From Pectobacterium aroidearum (GTDB lineage Bacteria > Pseudomonadota > Gammaproteobacteria > Enterobacterales > Enterobacteriaceae), in NCBI RefSeq assembly GCF_015689195.1, contig NZ_CP065044.1, forward strand, positions 4,278,001 to 4,342,000: 64,000 nucleotides of DNA, written 5' to 3'. The translations under genes were made by a program, and so were the position numbers. The first letter of the stretch is position 1, and each line of letters begins with the position of its first letter. Below, one piece after another: positions 59,103 to 64,000 of this stretch. The notes beneath the pieces were generated by a model, which saw nothing but the letters and a program-made list of their open reading frames with translations, searched no databases and had not been told where the DNA came from.

Positions 59103-59401
59103 GCGATAACTCCACACACGTTTCTTCTTCTCCACGTGGTGGGGAATCACAGCATCGTATGATTGGGGCGGCAGCGCTGCCCCTGTTATTTTCAGGTGTG
59201 AATATCCCTCAGGCCTCACATCGCACAAACATGCGCTAAGCGACAAACTAAGGCCAGAACGGCACGCTATTGCAGTTGTCAATTCAGCGCATTTTGTACC
59301 ATTATATTCCCCAAAATAAGCACCGCTAATAAGTGAAAATTCAGAAAGTCTCTTTCTCTTTTCTGACGTGGCACACACCTCAACAAACAAGGCAGGTCAG
59401 T

Positions 59402-60205
59402 GTGGATAGTTTCAGTAACGTAATATCTCGCCGCACTTTCCAATTGCTGGCACTTTGCTTATTCGCGTTTACGGCTCATGCGCAAACGAGCGACCCTCTC
59501 CTGGCAATCCCCGCTCATGACACGCCGTCTCTCACGCCGACGGACAATCAGGCTCGCGGCATTCTGATAGCGGTGGAACAAGCCACACTATCCAGCGAAC
59601 TGGCTGGACGAATTGTGGAAATACCGTTTAGAGAAGGGGAATCCTTCAAGAAAGGCGATCTGTTGGTGCGGTTTGACTGTTCTATTTACCAGGCTCAATT
59701 AGCTGCGGCTTCTGCCGCCACACGCGCCGCAGAAGCAGAACTGAGCCAAAATCAGCAATTGGCACAGATGAAATCAGTGGGGAGACACGCGGTATCGTTA
59801 TCAGCCGCGCACTTTGCACAAGCTCAGGCAGAAAGCCAGGTTTACCAAATTCAGGTCAATCGTTGTCGCATCACAGCCCCCTTCGACGGTCAGGTGGTGA
59901 AACGCCGTGCGCAGGCATTTGAGAGCGTGGCGCAAGGTGCCCCCCTGCTGGACGTGGTGAATAACCGCAATCTAGAGATCAACCTGCTAGTCCCATCACG
60001 ACTTCTGTCGGTGCTCAAACCGGGATTAGCCTTTACCTTCACGCCGGATGAAACCGGAAAACCGTTACAAGCCAAAGTCACACGGCTTGGTGCACGTATT
60101 GATGAGAGCAGCCAAACTCTGGGACTCACCGGTACACTGGCTCACGCGGACAATACCTTAATGGCAGGTATGAGCGGAACGGCACAGTTTTCGGAGGCGC
60201 AGTGA
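59402..60205 (+). CDS. Periplasmic adaptor (HlyD/RND membrane-fusion) protein 1
   Basis: A 267-residue membrane-fusion protein. A signal peptide (RRTFQLLALCLFAFTAHA) starts shortly after a GTG at 59402; a GTG at 59333 would add a poor extension. Lipoyl-like halves (EQATLSSELAGRIVEIPFREGESFKKGDLLVRFD and TAPFDGQVVKR) flank a short helical hairpin, then a beta-barrel. It overlaps the next gene by 4 bases. First gene of a three-gene export-like operon. Confidence 0.85.
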   Translation: MDSFSNVISRRTFQLLALCLFAFTAHAQTSDPLLAIPAHDTPSLTPTDNQARGILIAVEQATLSSELAGRIVEIPFREGESFKKGDLLVRFDCSIYQAQLAAASAATRAAEAELSQNQQLAQMKSVGRHAVSLSAAHFAQAQAESQVYQIQVNRCRITAPFDGQVVKRRAQAFESVAQGAPLLDVVNNRNLEINLLVPSRLLSVLKPGLAFTFTPDETGKPLQAKVTRLGARIDESSQTLGLTGTLAHADNTLMAGMSGTAQFSEAQ

Positions 60206-61530
60206 GCACCACGCCAACCTCTGCCAGTACCGCCGCGTTTGCCCGCTTTCTTGACGTTGAACGACAAGCACGGGCGGCAAAGAGCACCGAAGAGCTGGCC
60301 TACTGCATCGTCAACGACAGCCAACCGCTGTTTGGTTTTCGCCATGCTGCACTGATCATCAATGGCCGGGTACGCGCGGTGACTGGCGTCACCCAACCCG
60401 CCCCCCATGCCCCTTTTGTTGCGTTTATCGAACGTGCCTGCACCCAGTTGTCGTCAGTCGATGAGAAGGCGTTAGCTAAATGCGCGGTGATTGAAGCCTC
60501 ACAGCTTGATGAACAAAGCCGTAAAGATTGGCAGGCGCTCTCCGCTCCTGAAGTGCTATGGTCCCCCCTCAACGATCGTCAGGGGAAACCCTTCGGTGCT
60601 ATTTGGTATGCACGAGAACAGCTATGGCAAAGTACCGATCAGGTGCTGGCAGAGCAACTCAGCGGGGCTTTTAGCCATGCCTGGCTGGCTCTTGAGCCAC
60701 AAACGACCCGCTGGCGTCGCCGACAGACTCGGTGGAAAATCGCCGTCCCTGCGCTGCTACTGCTCGCTTGCCTGTTCATTCCGGTGCGCCAATCGGTGTT
60801 AGCACCCGCCGAGGTGATTCCTCATCAAGGCCGTGTCGTCGCCGCCCCGCTGGACGGCGTGATCCAATTCTTTACCGTGTTACCGAACCAGAGTGTACGT
60901 AAAGGGGAGGTGCTGGTTCGTTTTGACAGTACCACCCTGAAAGCTCAGGCAGATGTGGCCGAACGTGCATTGAACGTTGCCGAAGCGGAGCATCGTGCAA
61001 GTTCCCAACGTGCGTTTCAGGATGCGGACTCCAAAGCCCGGCTCGACTTTCTCGCCGCTCAGGTGGCACAAAAACGCGCGGAACGCGATTACGCCAATGC
61101 CTTGCTGAGCCGCGCAGAAATCCGCGCCGAACGGGATGGCATTGCGGTATTTGCCGACGCAACGCGCTGGATGGGGAAACCGGTACGCACCGGCGAACGT
61201 TTGATGGAGTTAGCGGACCCCGCCCTCACCGCGTTACGCATTGAGTTGGACGTGGGCGACGCCATCCGGCTGCCGCAAGAGGCGCCCATTACCCTGTTTC
61301 TGGACAGCGATCCACTGACGCCGCACGCTGCATTGTTAGAACGTATCGCCTATGAGTCGGAACAGACTCCAGCCGGCAATCTGGCCTACCGTCTTGATGC
61401 GCGGTTCACTGACACACCGCCACGTATCGGCCTGCGCGGCACGGCAAAAATTTCCGGCGACTATGTTCCCCTTGCTGTTTACTTGTTCCGTCGACCGCTG
61501 GCAGTGATCCGTCAGGCGATTGGGATATGA
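60202..61530 (+). CDS. HlyD-family membrane-fusion protein with N-terminal GAF-like domain
   Basis: A 442-residue protein. Residues 1-165 look like a cytoplasmic GAF-like domain (LFGFRHAALIINGRVRAV, RQGKPFGAIWYAREQ), residues 178-198 are a membrane helix (KIAVPALLLLACLFIPV), and the rest is a periplasmic HlyD part with lipoyl halves (AAPLDGVIQFFTVLPNQSVRKG) and a coiled coil. It overlaps both neighbours by 4 bases. Confidence 0.82.
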   Translation: MSTTPTSASTAAFARFLDVERQARAAKSTEELAYCIVNDSQPLFGFRHAALIINGRVRAVTGVTQPAPHAPFVAFIERACTQLSSVDEKALAKCAVIEASQLDEQSRKDWQALSAPEVLWSPLNDRQGKPFGAIWYAREQLWQSTDQVLAEQLSGAFSHAWLALEPQTTRWRRRQTRWKIAVPALLLLACLFIPVRQSVLAPAEVIPHQGRVVAAPLDGVIQFFTVLPNQSVRKGEVLVRFDSTTLKAQADVAERALNVAEAEHRASSQRAFQDADSKARLDFLAAQVAQKRAERDYANALLSRAEIRAERDGIAVFADATRWMGKPVRTGERLMELADPALTALRIELDVGDAIRLPQEAPITLFLDSDPLTPHAALLERIAYESEQTPAGNLAYRLDARFTDTPPRIGLRGTAKISGDYVPLAVYLFRRPLAVIRQAIGI

Positions 61531-63635
61531 ATCCGCATCTGCCACCCCTGCGTGCCGATCTGCAATTGGTAGAATCGGCTCCTGGCATCAACGGAGCCCC
61601 GCAGTGGGTGCTGTCCGATCCGATAACCGGACGTTATTTTACCCTAACCCCCTCAGCTATCCGCCTGTTGCGTCATTGGCCATTGCGCCAGCCGCAACAA
61701 ATATTGGCCGCCGCCAACAGCGAGCCCGGACTGCCGCTGAGAGTGAAAGAGTTGGAGCAACTACTGCAGTTCCTGCGCCAGCACGATTTAATCGCGGCAA
61801 GTGATGTGGAGCAACGTCAGCGCTATCTGGGCAAAGCTCAGGCGATGCGCACCAGCTTATGGAAAAGCGTGCTGCACCAGTATCTGTTTTTCCGTATTCC
61901 TTTGTGGCGACCCGATCCGGTACTTAACCGCTGTTGGCCGTGGCTACAGCACTATGGCGCGCCCTTTCTGATGTGGGTATTTCCATGCATCCTGCTGCTG
62001 GGTTTATTTTTGGTCAGCCGAGACTGGGTACGTTACACCCATTCGTTTCCACACCTCTTCAGTCTGTCCGGCATGGCCGTGTTCGGTATTTCTCTGGTGT
62101 TCGCCAAATTTATCCATGAGCTAGGCCATGCCTTCATGGCGAAACGGGCGGGTTGCCGTGTGCAAAGCATGGGCGTTGCCTTTATCGTGTTATTTCCCTT
62201 GTTTTATACTGATACTACCGATGCCTGGAAACTGAAGGATCGTCAGGCACGCTTGCTGATCGGCGCGGGCGGTATTCTGGCCGAACTGATGTTGGCGGTT
62301 ATTGCGCTCTTGGCCTGGGCATTACTGCCAGATGGCGCGGCACGAACGGCCGCCTTTATGCTTTCCAGCGCGACGTGGCTGACCACGTTGGTCGTAAACC
62401 TTAACCCTTTGATGCGCTTCGATGGCTACTTTTTACTGAGCGATTTCTGGCGCGTAGAAAACCTGCAAGAACGCGCCTATGCGCTCTGCCGCTGGCGGTT
62501 GCGGGAAAGTCTGTTCGGCCACGGTCACCCAGCACCGGAAAACCTCTCCCCATCCCTGCAACGCAAACTGCTGGTGTGGGGCTATGCCTCCTGGATATGG
62601 CGCTTTTTCCTGTTCTTTGGCATCGCGCTGGTGGTTTACCACTTTTTTATCAAGGTGATCGGCATTGGTTTAATGCTGGTTGAGATCGTCTGGTTTATCG
62701 CGCTACCGATAGCCAAAGAAACCTATGCCTGGTGGTCAATGCGCAAATCAATACATCCTATCGCTTTTTTGCGCAGCGCCCTGCTGTGCTCGGCCCTCTT
62801 GTTTATCTTGCTCTATCCATGGGGGGGCAGTATCCACATTCCTGCCGTCTTGGAAGCCGAGAAGGTCAGTACTCTTTACAGTCCAGTACCGGCGCAGGTT
62901 AACCAGCTACACGTTACAGATGGTCAGCGGGTGGATGCCGGAGACATTCTGCTGGAACTGACGTCAGTCGACTTGGATTATCGTCTCGATATTGAGCGTC
63001 AGCGTATCACCCAGTTACAACAGCAGCGACAGCGTGGAGCGGCACGACAGGAAACCGCGAGTGAAATTCAGGTCATGGATCGGCAGTTAGCTGAGGCGCT
63101 GGCACGCTATCGAGGGTTGGCAGCACAGCGTCAACGCTTAACGATCCGAGCACCGCAGGCAGGTGTGGTTCGCGATCTGGCGCGTGATATGACAGCAGGA
63201 CGCTGGCTAACGGCGGATACGCCATTACTACGTGTGGTGGAACCCACGCAGGGACGGGTGGTTGGCTACATACCCGAAGAATCACTCATGCGTACTCAAG
63301 GAAGCATGCAGGGCGTTTTCCTTGCCGACGATCCCGCTTTCCCACGTCTTGACGTCACGCTTCATGACATCGCCCCCACGGGCAGCGCTTACCTGCAACA
63401 AGAAATGCTCGCGTCCGATCGCCACGGCCCGATTGCCGTGCGACGCGACCGCGACCACAATCCTCAACCAGTGCAGGCGCAGTACCGCGTTCATTTCATG
63501 GTACAGGAAGAGCCATTCCTGCCGCTGCAACAGCCTCTACGGGGCAGCGTCATTCTGGAAGGAGAAAAGGAATCTATTCTTGGCACGGTGTGGCGTCGGG
63601 TAGCAGCATTGGGTATCCGGGAAAGTGGTTTTTAG
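61527..63635 (+). CDS. M50 metallopeptidase/membrane-fusion protein with PqqD-like N-terminus
   Basis: A 702-residue fusion. Residues 25-92 resemble a PqqD/RRE-type winged helix (WVLSDPITGRYFTLTPSAIRLL). A polytopic site-2-protease-like part follows with HELGH (residues 197-201) and NLNPLMRFDGYFL (the NPDG zinc site), so it may be an active membrane protease. The C-terminal third is a HlyD-like domain with lipoyl halves and a coiled coil. Such proteins occur with adaptor genes in export operons; the cargo is unknown. Confidence 0.85.
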   Translation: MNPHLPPLRADLQLVESAPGINGAPQWVLSDPITGRYFTLTPSAIRLLRHWPLRQPQQILAAANSEPGLPLRVKELEQLLQFLRQHDLIAASDVEQRQRYLGKAQAMRTSLWKSVLHQYLFFRIPLWRPDPVLNRCWPWLQHYGAPFLMWVFPCILLLGLFLVSRDWVRYTHSFPHLFSLSGMAVFGISLVFAKFIHELGHAFMAKRAGCRVQSMGVAFIVLFPLFYTDTTDAWKLKDRQARLLIGAGGILAELMLAVIALLAWALLPDGAARTAAFMLSSATWLTTLVVNLNPLMRFDGYFLLSDFWRVENLQERAYALCRWRLRESLFGHGHPAPENLSPSLQRKLLVWGYASWIWRFFLFFGIALVVYHFFIKVIGIGLMLVEIVWFIALPIAKETYAWWSMRKSIHPIAFLRSALLCSALLFILLYPWGGSIHIPAVLEAEKVSTLYSPVPAQVNQLHVTDGQRVDAGDILLELTSVDLDYRLDIERQRITQLQQQRQRGAARQETASEIQVMDRQLAEALARYRGLAAQRQRLTIRAPQAGVVRDLARDMTAGRWLTADTPLLRVVEPTQGRVVGYIPEESLMRTQGSMQGVFLADDPAFPRLDVTLHDIAPTGSAYLQQEMLASDRHGPIAVRRDRDHNPQPVQAQYRVHFMVQEEPFLPLQQPLRGSVILEGEKESILGTVWRRVAALGIRESGF

Positions 63636-63676
63636 TGGGTTGGTTATCCTCAACATATACGCCTAGCTTAGCTGGT

Positions 63677-63701
63677 ATCTGGAGCAGGAGATGCTCCAGA
63701 T
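63677..63701 (+). terminator. Hairpin after the M50 gene
   Basis: ATCTGGAGCA/TGCTCCAGAT stem with a 5-base loop, followed by TCTG; about 42 bases after the stop. No strong T run. Confidence 0.55.
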
Positions 63702-64000
63702 TCTGTAGAAAAGCGTTACACCTTTTCTGATTTCATCAGTTAATAAGATTACTTAACGTTTTCACGTGCGTATTGCGTCGAACATACACTACATCTTATT
63801 AACAAATAAATTTCTCTCTGGTTTTTTTATTACGCTGATAACATACACATATCGCAGCAATTTCAGCACATCCCTCCTTTGATAAGCCAAATCAAATCCA
63901 ATAAATATTAAATAAAATCAAATACTTAAAAAAACAAATCTTTTTCTTATCGGCCTACGTAAAAGCCTATTGCTAGTTTCACTTTTTATATGTAATTTTG
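63702..64000. other. AT-rich right end of window
   Basis: No gene is seen. It may be the upstream region of a gene beyond the window. Confidence 0.4.

Overview
The window is an enterobacterial chromosome segment, most likely from Pectobacterium or a close relative in Pectobacteriaceae. This is an inference from gene order, an ERIC element and Escherichia-like housekeeping proteins; no 16S gene is present. The outer parts are ordinary core genome. A tRNA-Phe gene near 23.0 kb anchors about 23 kb of foreign DNA, and a phosphonate gene cluster and a membrane-fusion/M50 operon follow it.

Core region 1-23.1 kb: end of exuR; yqjA-mzrA-yqjC-yqjD-yqjE-yqjK; yqjF and yqjG; yhaJ and yhaK; zur and yjbJ; lexA with two SOS boxes; dgkA and plsB; ubiCA; groESL with a heat-shock promoter; fxsA; aspA-dcuA with an ERIC element between them; cutA-dsbD-yjdC; then tRNA-Phe. 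dinF, which follows lexA in E. coli, is missing.

Islands 23.1-46.1 kb: two integrative elements lie head to tail in the tRNA-Phe 3' end. Each starts with its own P4-type tyrosine integrase. Copies of the tRNA 3' end lie at 23076, 34179 and 46066. Each island carries its own pair of 12-bp-period hexamer repeats at the same distances inside its ends: GGGGGC pairs in island A, GGGTCA pairs in island B. Both islands also carry a diverged element of about 520 bp whose hairpin stems change in a compensatory way.

Island A (23.1-34.2 kb) carries conflict genes: two tandem XRE regulators, an Nmad1/ThsB-TIR-like/Nmad2 operon, a convergent TIR/SLOG/5-hmdU-kinase-helical-domain/thymidylate-synthase-like operon, and a Fic protein. 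Island B (34.2-46.1 kb) carries a ribbon-helix-helix regulator, a MobC-like protein, CcdAB, and the most striking locus of the window: a very AT-rich candidate RiPP cluster at 38.9-43.6 kb. It has a 69-residue Cys-rich peptide gene, a hairpin attenuator, two different E1/ThiF-like enzymes each with an N-terminal RRE-like domain, and a short UvrA-like tandem ABC ATPase that may give immunity. The island ends with a TacAT toxin-antitoxin pair whose acetyltransferase gene is split by an IS3-family (IS407-type) element with a clean 4-bp target duplication.

Right flank 46.3-64 kb: a LysR regulator divergent from a DUF2798 gene; then one long minus-strand operon that puts phosphonate-forming genes (PEP mutase, phosphonopyruvate decarboxylase, a beta-hydroxyacid dehydrogenase) ahead of the C-P lyase genes phnGHIJKLMNP, with no phosphonate transporter in the window; a 5'-truncated gene; and a three-gene operon of two membrane-fusion proteins and an M50/PqqD-like/biotinyl-lipoyl fusion protein.
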